Source of the DNA: an uncultured Angelakisella sp.
GTDB taxonomy: Bacteria; Bacillota; Clostridia; Oscillospirales; Ruminococcaceae
DNA length: 19,166 nucleotides
NCBI GenBank assembly: GCA_947564495.1
Contig: CANOCD010000001.1
Coordinates: 1-19,166 of the forward strand
Reading direction: 5' to 3'
Made by a program: the position numbers and the translations under genes
Notes under the pieces: model-generated
Databases searched by the model: none
Told to the model about the DNA's origin: nothing
The model's input: only the letters and a program-made list of their open reading frames with translations
Shown: one piece after another, positions 6,723 through 14,594 of the stretch
How the letters are laid out: every line of letters begins with the position of its first letter
Position numbering within the stretch: position 1 is the stretch's first letter

Positions 6723-9700
6723 TTATTCCTCCAGGGTGATTTTGGGCATCGACTCGTAGGTGGGGGAGGGAATCCAGCGGGTGGTGCTGGTGATCCGGCC
6801 GCTGCCCCCCTCGGGGACGTCGGTGCGGTGGAGCTCCGCCATGATCCAGGTGGGCAGCAGGCTGCTGAGGCAGGCTTCCCCGTCCTCCTGGGCGGCGGCG
6901 GACCCTTCGGTCTGCTGCTTGGGGACAAAGACCCACAGGCCGTTGTCGATCTCCCCCATGTCCCCGGATTCGGGCAGGGCGGCGAAGAGGTAGACCTCCC
7001 CCTCCAGGGGGACCCGGTCCTGCTCGGTGATCTCGTCCTTGGCCATGTCGCCGGTCTGGTTCCGCCCGTAAAGGCGGACGGTGTTGAACACCGGGTTGCC
7101 CCGGAAACTGCCGGTGATGATGAGGGTGCCTGCTTTCAGTTCCCCGTAGTCCTCGGCCAGGATGCCGGTGCCGTTTTCCCCGAACTGGATGCTGTCCCCG
7201 GGGTAGGCGGCGAAGTCCATGGCCTCGGGGGTCATCCCCTGGGGCAGGCCGCTGACCCGGATGATCTTGGCGTCAAAGGGGCAGATGCTCCCGTCGTGGT
7301 CTTTGCGGGTGAAGAACCGCAGGGTCCCGGCGGTGTCGGCCAGCTCCTGCCAGCCGGTCTCCAGGACGGTGGTGTAGGTCTCGCCGTCCTGGCTCGCCTC
7401 CACCGTGACGGTGCCGTTGGTCTGGGGGACGGGGCCGGAATCCAGCACCCGCCCGTCGGGGAGGGAGAAGCTGTTGAAGCGTATCCCCGCCACGGGGCGG
7501 GCCTGGTGGAAGGTGGCGAGGATGACCCCGTCCTCCCCCTGGGTCCTGCCGTACTCCTCCCTGGGGATGATGTTGTCGTGGGCGATGTTCAGCTCCTGGG
7601 CCTGGGCTTCGCTGATGACATAGCCCAGGATGTCCACCGCCTTCACCGAGTAGGTGACGGCCTTGTTGTTCACCGAGCCCAGGGTGTCGGTCCAGACCGT
7701 CGCCCCGGAGGCGGCGGAGAGGAAGGCCACCGTTTCGGTCTTTCCGTTCAGCTCCCGGCTGATCTCGTACCCCAGCATCTTGGCGTCGGGGACGGGGGTG
7801 ATGGTGACGGTGGCCCAGCGGGCCTCCTTGTCGTAGCTGGCGGTGATGCCTGCCGACCCGCTCTGGCGCCGGGTCCCGGCCATCCGCTCCCGGCGGGACT
7901 GGTCGGTGAGATACTGGAGCTTCCGCTCCTCCACGGGGCCGCTCTGGCCGCCGGGCTCAAAGCCCCAGCTTTGGAAGAAATCGGAGAGGTCGTGCCCGGC
8001 CACCTGGCTGGCGGCGGCCATAAAGCCGTCGTCCCCGCCGCCCCGGTAGACCTGGTTGAGGCGCTGGTAGAAGTTGTCATCCGCCCCGTCGTAGGCAAGG
8101 TGGAGCTGCCAGTACATTCCCAGGCTGACAAAGACGTCGTTGGACATCCCCGACTGGCCGGAGGTGACCTTCTGGTAAACGCCTTCGTACTTGTTGGATT
8201 TTTCCAGCCGGGAGGCCAGGGCGTTGTCCCCGCCGTCGTAGGTCTGGGCAAAGAGGGAGTAGATGTTGTTGGTGATCTCCGCCTTGCCCAAGGTGTCCAT
8301 GACGTGACCGATCTCGTGCTGGATGCCCCAGCCGAAGAGGCCGTTGGGATTCCCGGCCCCGGTGGCCGAGACGGGCCGCCCCCCTGTCATGCCGGAGCAG
8401 GAGCCGAAGCCGATGCCGATGTGGTTGCCGGCGGCGTACATAAAGGCGTTGCCGAACATCCGCATATACCGGATGTTGTGCCGGGAGGCGGAAGCCTCCA
8501 GGGCTTCGGAGCTGACGCCGTGGGTGCGGTACATGAGGGTCATCAGCTCCTCCCAGGCAAGGCCGTCCTGGTAGAGGGCCTCCGCCTTATCCCCGGTGCC
8601 AAGGCCCGCCCGGACCTGGCTGGCGGGGAGGGAGAGGAGGACGTGGGGGAAGGAAATCTCGGTGGCGTTGAGGTAGTGGGTCTGGAGGGTCTGGCCGTTC
8701 ATCCCCGCAAGGGAGGCGTTGTAGTACCGCTCCAGCTCCTCCAGGTAGAGGGTGATCCGCACCTTGATGGTGGCGGGGTCCAGCTGGTGCCAGTCGGAGA
8801 GTTCCAGCACCGGGATGGCCGTCCCGCCCCGGAACTGGAGGCGGATCTCCCCGGCCCTATCCCCGGCGTACTCCAGGTAGAGGGAGCCGCCCTTCTGGGG
8901 GGAGACGTCGTTGATCCTGGGGATGGTGATGATGTTCCGCCCGTTTTCCAGCTTCTGGACCGGGCTCCGCCACTTGGCGGCTTCGGCGTAGTGCTGGGTG
9001 GGGATGAGGTTCACGATCTCCCCTTCTGGGATCTGGGCGTAGACCACCACCTGGCTCCCGGCGGCGGCGGTGACCCCGGCGGGCTGGAGGGTGCTGATCC
9101 GCTTGGGGTCCTTCCCGGCGTCCCGGGCCTGGAGGGTGTCCACCACCCGGCCCAGGGCGGAGCCGTCCCCGGCAAGGAGCCGTTCCGCCAGGTCCAGCTC
9201 ATCCAGGAGGATCTCCTTGTTGACATAGTACCCGTCCCCGCTCTGGAGCCGGGCCCGTAGCTCGTCGATCCGGGCCTTGGTGGCGTCGGGGGCGATCTGG
9301 GTGTAGGAGCTGTCCCGGAACAGGGCGGCGATGCTGTCGTCGATGTCGTCGTAGGTGTAGAAGGCGATCTCGGAGAGGGAAGAGGGCTGGGGGGTGCCGT
9401 CCCCCTGGCGCACCAGCACCGAGAGCTTCTTGATGTGGTCGCTGCGCTTAAAGGGAAGGATGGCGTAGCCGGTGGTCTTGGGGTCATTGCGGACAATGGG
9501 GGCAATGCCCACGTTGCCCTCCGGCATATTGGTGAGTTTCCCTTCGTCGGGGGTCAGCCAGGTCATGTTGCCGTCCTTATCCCAGGCGGCGATGGAGTAC
9601 CGCTGGAGGGACTGGGGGAAGCCCTTGTTGAGCCGGGGAACATAGATGAGGTAATCCATGCTCTGTTCCTCGTCGAACTCAAAGGTGATCCGGCTGCTCT

Positions 9701-11555
9701 CCCACCAGACCCGGGCGGTCCAATGGGTCTCGAAATCCCCGTCGTACATCCACTTGGGGTCAAATTTGCCGCCGTACTCCCCGGAGACGTTGTTCTTGTT
9801 CTCCAGCCAGGCGTTGACGATGGCGCTGTTGGGGATTCGGTTGAGGGTCGGCAGGGTGGGGAAGTTGAGAATTTCCTTCTCCGGCTTGCCGGTGGCGGTG
9901 AGGGAGGGCTTGCTGAAGCCGATCTGGTTCCCGGCGGTGACGTAGAAGTCGTAGGAGGTGTCGTTGACCAGGCCGGTCACCGTAAAGGAGGTGCCGGTGG
10001 TCTTTTCCGCCGCCAGGGCGAAGTCCTTCCCGGCAGTCTCTTTATAGTAGAGGTTGTAGAAAGCCGCGTCCTCAGTCTTTTTCCAGCTCACGGCAATGGC
10101 GCTGTCCTCGGGGGTCAGGGAGAGGTTATCCGGGGGCAGGGGCGCCTTGGAGGGCTGGGGGACGCAGGAGACGACGGCGGAGGGGCCGCTGGTCCAGTCC
10201 CCGCTGTAGGCACAGACCGAGAAGTAGTAGGTGGTCAGGTTCTTGAGGCCGGACACCACCGCCTCGGGGGCGCCGACCTTCAGCTGGCGGCTGAGGGCGT
10301 TCTGGGCCTCGCCGTACTTCACCAGGTAGCCGTCCACGTTGTCCACCGGCCGCCAGGTCAGGGTGGCGGAGCCGCTGCCGGCCTGGGCGTAGACGTTCCG
10401 GGGGATGGAGGCCCCCAGGTCCAGGTTCTCGGGGATGATGTCCCGCAGGAACTCGATCTTTTCCACCACGGCGTAGGTGGCGGCGCCGTCCTCGCCGTAG
10501 ACCTTTTCCACGGTGATGGTGATCTTCTTCACCGGGACCCGCTTGCCCAGGCGGATGACCACCTCGCTTTCCCCCAGCCGCCGTTCGGTGGCGTAGACCC
10601 CGGCGGGCGGGGTCTTGTCAAAGGGGATCTCCTCGGTGGAGCCGTCCTCGTACTCCACCAGGACCGAGCCCTCCTCCAGCGCCCCGGTGGCGGCGGGGGA
10701 GAGGATGGAAAGCTGGCTCATCTCCTTGGGCTGGGCGAAGGTGACAGGGATCTGGCAGAGGGAGCCCTCCCCGGCCACCAGGCGGACCTTCTGGCCGTTG
10801 TCCAGGAAAAGGTCCTCAATGCTGGCCCCGTTGGTGATCTGGACGCCCCCCCGGGCCAGTTCCCGGGCAACGGCGTCCAGGTCCACCAGACCCTCGGGGG
10901 AGAGGGCCCCGTCGTAGACCTCCTCGGGGCGCTTGGCCGCCATGTTGTGGTGGACCAGGGACAGGTCCACCAGGTCCACCTTGCCGTCCAGGTTCAGGTC
11001 GGCGTTGGGGTCGGAGGTGCCGAAGGCGGCAAAGACCCGGTCCAGGTCCCCCTGGCCGATGGTCCCGTCCCCGTCCACATCCCCCAGGGCAAAGCCGCCG
11101 CTCTCGGCGCTGACGCAGAGGCGGGGGGCGCAGTCTTTGATCTCAAGCTCCCGGGAGGTATAGGGGGAGAAGCCCTTCCCCGCCAGGGAGACCCGGTAGC
11201 GGTCCTCCCGGGGCAGGCCGGAAAAGCTCACAAGGACAAAGCCCACCCGGTCGTTGCCGCCCAGGGGAGCGTCCTCCGGGTTGTGGCAGGAGACACGGGC
11301 CCGGGCCTCCCCGCCCCCGAAGGGGAAAGTCTCCTCGGCGTCGCTCCCCCCCAGGGAGAGGGCGAAGGAGCCCCCGCCGCTCCCCGTCAGGGTGAGGGTG
11401 ACCCCCCGCTCCCGAAGGTTTGCCGGGGATTCCCGGTAATCCAGCCCCAGGACGACATCCAGCCGCCCCCCGGCGGCCTCGGCCCCGTAAGCGGGCAAAG
11501 CAAAAGCCACAAGGGCAAGGATCACGGTCAAAAAAGCCGCAAGCGTTCTTCTCAT
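6723..11555 (-). CDS. Secreted dockerin-bearing M60-like zinc metallopeptidase
   Basis: A 1610-aa secreted multidomain protease. The M60 signature is exact: HEIGH at 1080-1084 and Glu1093, fitting HExGH(8-28)E with an 8-residue gap; the family cleaves mucin-type glycoproteins. Approximate order: signal peptide 1-24; a beta domain 26-150; type I dockerin 158-205 with two Ca loops (Asp159, 161, 163, 170 and Asp186, Asn188, Asp190, Asp197); a galactose-binding-like domain 225-370; two FnIII-like domains 380-555; an F5/8 type C (CBM32-like) domain 570-735 with MYDGDFETHW; a helical segment 737-800; the M60 N-terminal and catalytic parts 820-1200; an FnIII-like and further beta domains to the end. 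There is no LPXTG, membrane helix or S-layer repeat, so surface retention could depend on the dockerin and the anchored neighbour downstream. AGGAG lies 10 nt before the start. Confidence 0.9.
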   Translation of the reverse strand: MRRTLAAFLTVILALVAFALPAYGAEAAGGRLDVVLGLDYRESPANLRERGVTLTLTGSGGGSFALSLGGSDAEETFPFGGGEARARVSCHNPEDAPLGGNDRVGFVLVSFSGLPREDRYRVSLAGKGFSPYTSRELEIKDCAPRLCVSAESGGFALGDVDGDGTIGQGDLDRVFAAFGTSDPNADLNLDGKVDLVDLSLVHHNMAAKRPEEVYDGALSPEGLVDLDAVARELARGGVQITNGASIEDLFLDNGQKVRLVAGEGSLCQIPVTFAQPKEMSQLSILSPAATGALEEGSVLVEYEDGSTEEIPFDKTPPAGVYATERRLGESEVVIRLGKRVPVKKITITVEKVYGEDGAATYAVVEKIEFLRDIIPENLDLGASIPRNVYAQAGSGSATLTWRPVDNVDGYLVKYGEAQNALSRQLKVGAPEAVVSGLKNLTTYYFSVCAYSGDWTSGPSAVVSCVPQPSKAPLPPDNLSLTPEDSAIAVSWKKTEDAAFYNLYYKETAGKDFALAAEKTTGTSFTVTGLVNDTSYDFYVTAGNQIGFSKPSLTATGKPEKEILNFPTLPTLNRIPNSAIVNAWLENKNNVSGEYGGKFDPKWMYDGDFETHWTARVWWESSRITFEFDEEQSMDYLIYVPRLNKGFPQSLQRYSIAAWDKDGNMTWLTPDEGKLTNMPEGNVGIAPIVRNDPKTTGYAILPFKRSDHIKKLSVLVRQGDGTPQPSSLSEIAFYTYDDIDDSIAALFRDSSYTQIAPDATKARIDELRARLQSGDGYYVNKEILLDELDLAERLLAGDGSALGRVVDTLQARDAGKDPKRISTLQPAGVTAAAGSQVVVYAQIPEGEIVNLIPTQHYAEAAKWRSPVQKLENGRNIITIPRINDVSPQKGGSLYLEYAGDRAGEIRLQFRGGTAIPVLELSDWHQLDPATIKVRITLYLEELERYYNASLAGMNGQTLQTHYLNATEISFPHVLLSLPASQVRAGLGTGDKAEALYQDGLAWEELMTLMYRTHGVSSEALEASASRHNIRYMRMFGNAFMYAAGNHIGIGFGSCSGMTGGRPVSATGAGNPNGLFGWGIQHEIGHVMDTLGKAEITNNIYSLFAQTYDGGDNALASRLEKSNKYEGVYQKVTSGQSGMSNDVFVSLGMYWQLHLAYDGADDNFYQRLNQVYRGGGDDGFMAAASQVAGHDLSDFFQSWGFEPGGQSGPVEERKLQYLTDQSRRERMAGTRRQSGSAGITASYDKEARWATVTITPVPDAKMLGYEISRELNGKTETVAFLSAASGATVWTDTLGSVNNKAVTYSVKAVDILGYVISEAQAQELNIAHDNIIPREEYGRTQGEDGVILATFHQARPVAGIRFNSFSLPDGRVLDSGPVPQTNGTVTVEASQDGETYTTVLETGWQELADTAGTLRFFTRKDHDGSICPFDAKIIRVSGLPQGMTPEAMDFAAYPGDSIQFGENGTGILAEDYGELKAGTLIITGSFRGNPVFNTVRLYGRNQTGDMAKDEITEQDRVPLEGEVYLFAALPESGDMGEIDNGLWVFVPKQQTEGSAAAQEDGEACLSSLLPTWIMAELHRTDVPEGGSGRITSTTRWIPSPTYESMPKITLEE

Positions 11556-11608
11556 GTTACCTTAACTCCTCTGTTGTTCATTCCATGCGGGAAATTACAC
11601 CATTTTAC

Positions 11609-11637
11609 AGTATAGCATAGTTTTCGACGGATTTCCA
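11609..11637 (-). promoter_or_regulatory. Extended -10 promoter for the M60 peptidase operon
   Basis: On the minus strand TGGAAA (11637-11632, 4 of 6) is followed after 17 nt by TATACT (11614-11609, 5 of 6) preceded by TGC, an extended -10. It lies about 55 nt upstream of the peptidase start and is the only good candidate in the gap. Confidence 0.7.
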
Positions 11638-11686
11638 GGGGGTGCCTTCTTTTTTCGGGGGGCTGGGTGGGCGGGGAAAGACTGCC

Positions 11687-11715
11687 TTGAACCGGGCCGG
11701 GGCGGGTGCTATAAT
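11687..11715 (+). promoter_or_regulatory. Extended -10 promoter for the 115-aa orphan gene
   Basis: TTGAAC (11687-11692), 17-nt spacer, perfect TATAAT (11710-11715) preceded by TGC. This is among the best promoters in the window, divergent from the M60 operon promoter about 75 bp away. Confidence 0.8.
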
Positions 11716-11749
11716 AGAGCGGACAAAGGACAGAGGGAGGGTGACGTTT

Positions 11750-12097
11750 ATGGGAAGCCGGGTCTGTACCAGCCTGGAAAGCTGCCTGGAGGGGATCTCC
11801 GCCGCCAGGGCGGGGGAGGTTCTGACCGTCCGCCTGGAGGAGGGGCAGGAGCTGCCCTGTCTTGCCGTCTCCTGCGTGGAAGGCGGACGTTGGTTTACCT
11901 GTTCCCTGCGGGGGAATGACGGGCTGTTTTTCCTGGTGGAAAAGAGCTTTTTGGCCTACATCGAGAAGGAGCTGGACCCGGAGCAGATGCTTCTTTCCCT
12001 GGAGGCGGTTCGGAGCGCGGCGGGGATCTTTTTCGAGTACCGGGGGGATGTTCAGCGGTGCGCCGAGTGGATACACGAGTGGGGAGCGGAATATTAG
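11750..12097 (+). CDS. Hypothetical 115-aa protein
   Basis: I do not recognise this protein. It is a small acidic cytoplasmic-type protein with no signal peptide or membrane segment, several Cys residues (in CTSLESC, LPCLAVSC, FTC and QRCAEW), a probable beta-rich N-terminal half and a helical C-terminal half with EKELDPEQMLLSLEAVRSA. I chose ATG 11750, not the in-frame ATG at 11642, because AGGGAGGGTG (11734-11743) sits just upstream of it, and because the promoter at 11687-11715 lies downstream of the longer start. The gene is certainly expressed as a unit: a strong promoter before it and a hairpin terminator after it. It is divergent from the M60 operon and convergent with the LysR gene, and the sequence gives no functional link to either. 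Confidence 0.8.
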   Translation: MGSRVCTSLESCLEGISAARAGEVLTVRLEEGQELPCLAVSCVEGGRWFTCSLRGNDGLFFLVEKSFLAYIEKELDPEQMLLSLEAVRSAAGIFFEYRGDVQRCAEWIHEWGAEY

Positions 12098-12112
12098 ACA
12101 GGGACAGTTTTT

Positions 12113-12145
12113 CGGGGAGCCGCAAGGAAAGCGGCTCCCCGTTTT
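12113..12145 (+). terminator. Intrinsic terminator of the 115-aa gene
   Basis: A 10-bp perfect stem (12114-12123 with 12131-12140, extended by C12113-G12141) with loop AAGGAAA is followed by TTTT (12142-12145). The minus-strand side lacks a U-run, so it should not terminate the convergent LysR transcript well. Confidence 0.8.
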
Positions 12146-12166
12146 GTGCTGTATGGGCCGGGCCGG

Positions 12167-13066
12167 TCAGTGGATGATGCCGTAAAAGTAGTCCTCGAAG
12201 TATTGCAGGGAGAGGGAGTCGTCCCGGCGGTCGGCCAGGGTGATGAGGGCGGTGTGGGTGTAGTAGGTGGGGTGGAGGGGGACGGCCACCAGCTCCCCGT
12301 CGCCGGTGTACTGGTGGGCCACCCCGGAGGAGAGGTAGCAGATGCCGATGTCTGCCCGGACCATGCCGATGAGGCTTTCCATATCCGGGCAGGTGCAGAC
12401 GATGACCGGGGGATGGACCCCCGAGTCGGCGAAGATGGATTCCATGGACATCCGGATGCTGGTGGACTTTTCGTTGGCGATGACCGGCTGGTCCACCAGG
12501 TCCTCCATGGTGACGAACTCCCGGTTGGCGATGGACCGCCTCCGGCTGCACAGGACGGTGATGACGTCCTCGGAAAAGACCCGGACCTTGAGCCGGGGGT
12601 CGGTCCTGCCCTTTTCCACGTGGATGTTGGTGATGGCGGCGTCCAGCTCCCGGTGGAGGACCTGGTCGATGAGGGTGGAGCTCCAGGCGATGTGGAACTT
12701 GATCTGGATGTTGGGGTAAAGGGCCTGGAAGCCGCTGATGTACTGGGGGATGTTCAGGTGGGAAAGGGTGCTGAGAAGGCCGATGGAAAGGGAACCCAGC
12801 ATCTCCCGGCGGCAAAGGTCCATGCTCTGGGAGAGCTGGTCCATCTCCTCCAGGATGTTCCGGGCCCGGCGGACGAACTCCTCCCCCGGCCGGGTGAGGG
12901 TGACCCGGCGGGTGGTGCGCTCAAAGAGCTTTAACCCCAGCTCCGCCTCCAGGCCGCTGATCTGCTGGGAAAGGGCCGGCTGGGTGATGAACAGCTGCTC
13001 CGCCGCCCGGGAGTAGTTGGCGGTCTCCGCCAGCTTGACCACCGAGCGCAGGGTGGATAGTTCCAT
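12167..13066 (-). CDS. LysR-family transcriptional regulator
   Basis: A 299-aa regulator of normal family length. The N-terminal winged helix-turn-helix spans about residues 1-60 (NYSRAAEQLFITQPALSQQI and then LGLKLFERTTRRVTLT); residues about 90-299 form the effector-binding domain. AAGGAGG (13078-13072) lies 5 nt before the start. It is divergent from the AroA-like gene with 148 bp between them, the classic arrangement in which a LysR protein controls its divergent neighbour and itself. I infer that the effector is a small acid linked to the AroA-like/TRAP module. The exact ligand cannot be read from sequence. Confidence 0.95.
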   Translation of the reverse strand: MELSTLRSVVKLAETANYSRAAEQLFITQPALSQQISGLEAELGLKLFERTTRRVTLTRPGEEFVRRARNILEEMDQLSQSMDLCRREMLGSLSIGLLSTLSHLNIPQYISGFQALYPNIQIKFHIAWSSTLIDQVLHRELDAAITNIHVEKGRTDPRLKVRVFSEDVITVLCSRRRSIANREFVTMEDLVDQPVIANEKSTSIRMSMESIFADSGVHPPVIVCTCPDMESLIGMVRADIGICYLSSGVAHQYTGDGELVAVPLHPTYYTHTALITLADRRDDSLSLQYFEDYFYGIIH

Positions 13067-13107
13067 AGGGGCCTCCTTACAACTTATAACCTGGGCTTAT
13101 CAATTCT

Positions 13108-13136
13108 ATTATAAATCCCAATTTCACTTGGCGCAA
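13108..13136 (-). promoter_or_regulatory. Promoter of the LysR gene
   Basis: On the minus strand a perfect TATAAT (13113-13108) is preceded at 17 nt by TTGCGC (13136-13131), which matches only the first three -35 bases. The weak -35 lies inside the inverted repeat at 13126-13138, consistent with autoregulation. Confidence 0.6.
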
Positions 13137-13138
13137 GT
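13126..13138. promoter_or_regulatory. Candidate LysR operator (ACTTG-N3-CAAGT)
   Basis: A perfect 5-bp inverted repeat with a 3-bp spacer lies between the divergent genes, overlapping the LysR -35 and the core of the AroA-like promoter. It is shorter than typical LysR sites and not a textbook T-N11-A box centred on its dyad, so binding is inferred from position and symmetry only. Confidence 0.45.
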
Positions 13139-13142
13139 CTTT

Positions 13143-13151
13143 TGCTATACT
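13143..13151 (+). promoter_or_regulatory. Extended -10 promoter element of the AroA-like gene
   Basis: TGCTATACT gives an extended -10 with TATACT (5 of 6) at 13146-13151. No good -35 is present at 16-18 nt upstream, which fits a promoter needing an activator. The predicted start of transcription is near 13158, about 57 nt before the start codon. Confidence 0.6.
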
Positions 13152-13214
13152 TGATTCAGAAAAAATTTTCCGAGAAAGAGACCCAAGTCTACAAATCCCA
13201 AGGAGGAGATCAAC

Positions 13215-14525
13215 ATGAAGTATTACCGTGTCCGACCCACCCGCCGGCTGGCGGGGGAGGTGACGGTCCCCGGCTCCAAGAGCCAGACCGCCCGGGGCCT
13301 GGTGCTGGGCACCCTGGCCAAGGGGACCAGCCACGTCCTCAACCCCATGCTGAACCTGGATAACTACGACATCGCCGAGTGCTGCCGCCGCCTGGGGGCC
13401 CAGGTGGACACCTCCAACGACAACGACTGGGTGGTGACCAGCCCGGGCCTGGAGGGCCTCCACGTCCCCGCCGCCGTCCTGGACGTGGGCAACTCCGGCA
13501 CCGGCTTCTACTTCCTCACCACCATGGCCGCCATGCTCAAGGGGAAAAGCGTCATCACCGGGGACTACCAGATCTGCTACCGCCCCATCGCCCCCCTCCT
13601 GGACGCCATCCGGGAAATGGGGGGCAAGGCCACCTCCACCCGGGACAACGAGCTGGCCCCACTTGTCATCGAGGGCCCCGTGGAGGGCGGGCACACCGTC
13701 CACCTCAACGGCAAGAACGTCCAGTGGTCCATCGGCCTCATGGTCTGCTGCCCCGCCCTGGAGGGGACCACCACCATCAAGTTCGACAACCTGGGGGAGC
13801 GCCCCTACGCCAACCTTACCATGGACTGGATGAAGGCCGCCGGGGTGGAGCTCATCAACCACGACTACGAGGAGTTCGTCATCCCCGGGGGACAGACCTA
13901 CCACCCCTTCACCAAAAAGACGGCCTGCGACTGGTGCAGCGCCAGCTACCCCATGGTGGCCGCCGCCATCATGCCCGAAAGCTGCTGTATCAAACTGCTA
14001 GATATGGACGTCAACGACTTCATGGGGGAGCGCCACTACGTGGACTGGATCAACGCCATGGGCGGCCACGTGGAGGTCCTGAACGACGGCAAGGACGGGG
14101 TCATCGTGGAGGGCGGCCATGAGCTCCACGGCATCGAGATCGACTGCGGGGATACCCCCGACGCCGTTCCCGCCTTGGCCGTCCTGGGCTGCTACGCCCA
14201 GGGCAGGATGGTGCTGACCAACATCGCCGCCAGCCGGATGAAGGAGACCGACCGGGCCGCCACCATCGCCGGGGAGCTTCGGAAGATGGGCGCCAAGATC
14301 GACGAGGGCCCCGACAGCCTCACCATCTACCACTCCCCCCTCCACGGCACCGCCATCGACGGCCACCACGACCACCGCATCGTCATGGCCACCGCCGTTG
14401 CCGCCCTGGGGGCGGAGGGGGAGACCATCATCGACTCGGTGGAGCACGTGGGCGTTTCCTACCCCCGGTTCTACGAGGAGATGAAAGGCATCGGCGCCAA
14501 CATCACCCGCCTGTCCGAGGACTGA
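13215..14525 (+). CDS. AroA-family (EPSP synthase-like) carboxyvinyltransferase with altered active site
   Basis: A 436-aa member of the enolpyruvyl transferase family, which moves enolpyruvate from PEP to a hydroxyl; classical AroA makes EPSP in the shikimate pathway. Compared from memory with E. coli AroA, present equivalents are Lys22, Ser23 and Arg27 in GSKSQTAR, Gly95-Thr96, Arg123 in CYRPI, Gln170, Asp316 in PDAVP, Lys343 and Arg347 in RMKETDR, and Arg388 in DHRIVM. Two usually conserved features are lost: the Ser-Ser of SSQ is Asn168-Val169, and the Arg of SGTxxR is Tyr99. The Lys411 position is Val, but that also varies in other branches. AAGGAGG (13200-13206) is 8 nt upstream. No other shikimate gene is near; a LysR gene is divergent and a TAXI-TRAP transporter follows. 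It may be a divergent true AroA or a paralogue acting on another acid, so no symbol is assigned. Confidence 0.85.
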   Translation: MKYYRVRPTRRLAGEVTVPGSKSQTARGLVLGTLAKGTSHVLNPMLNLDNYDIAECCRRLGAQVDTSNDNDWVVTSPGLEGLHVPAAVLDVGNSGTGFYFLTTMAAMLKGKSVITGDYQICYRPIAPLLDAIREMGGKATSTRDNELAPLVIEGPVEGGHTVHLNGKNVQWSIGLMVCCPALEGTTTIKFDNLGERPYANLTMDWMKAAGVELINHDYEEFVIPGGQTYHPFTKKTACDWCSASYPMVAAAIMPESCCIKLLDMDVNDFMGERHYVDWINAMGGHVEVLNDGKDGVIVEGGHELHGIEIDCGDTPDAVPALAVLGCYAQGRMVLTNIAASRMKETDRAATIAGELRKMGAKIDEGPDSLTIYHSPLHGTAIDGHHDHRIVMATAVAALGAEGETIIDSVEHVGVSYPRFYEEMKGIGANITRLSED

Positions 14526-14545
14526 CCCCTGGCGGAACTTTCCTG

Positions 14546-14574
14546 TTCCCAGCGCAAACCTTTTTTGCTAGAAT
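14546..14574 (+). promoter_or_regulatory. Possible internal promoter before the TRAP genes
   Basis: TTCCCA (4 of 6), 17-nt spacer and TAGAAT (14569-14574, 5 of 6) preceded by TGC, in the 69-bp gap before the TAXI receptor. The weak -35 makes this uncertain; read-through from the AroA-like gene is also possible since no terminator is seen. Confidence 0.4.
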
Positions 14575-14594
14575 GATATTCAGGAGGGAAAATG

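Noticed and set aside
5868..9260. Very long open frame (over 1100 codons) on the plus strand, antisense to the M60 operon
   Set aside because: It is a product of extreme GC bias in the third codon position of the minus-strand genes. The translation is low-complexity Gly/Val/Asp/His-rich with no recognisable domain, and it spans two clearly real genes on the other strand.
158..10917. Possible tandem DNA repeats within the multidomain M60 gene (FnIII-like modules)
   Set aside because: The modules are similar only at the level of fold pattern; I see no nucleotide-level direct repeat that would suggest a recent duplication.
9435..11615. Second long plus-strand open frame antisense to the M60 peptidase
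   Set aside because: Same antisense artefact; Gly/Val/Leu-rich composition, no ribosome binding site, no family pattern.
14551..14569. AGC/GCT-flanked A/T stretch after the AroA-like gene as a possible terminator
   Set aside because: The arms do not pair beyond three bases, so the AroA-like gene and the TRAP genes are not separated by an intrinsic terminator.
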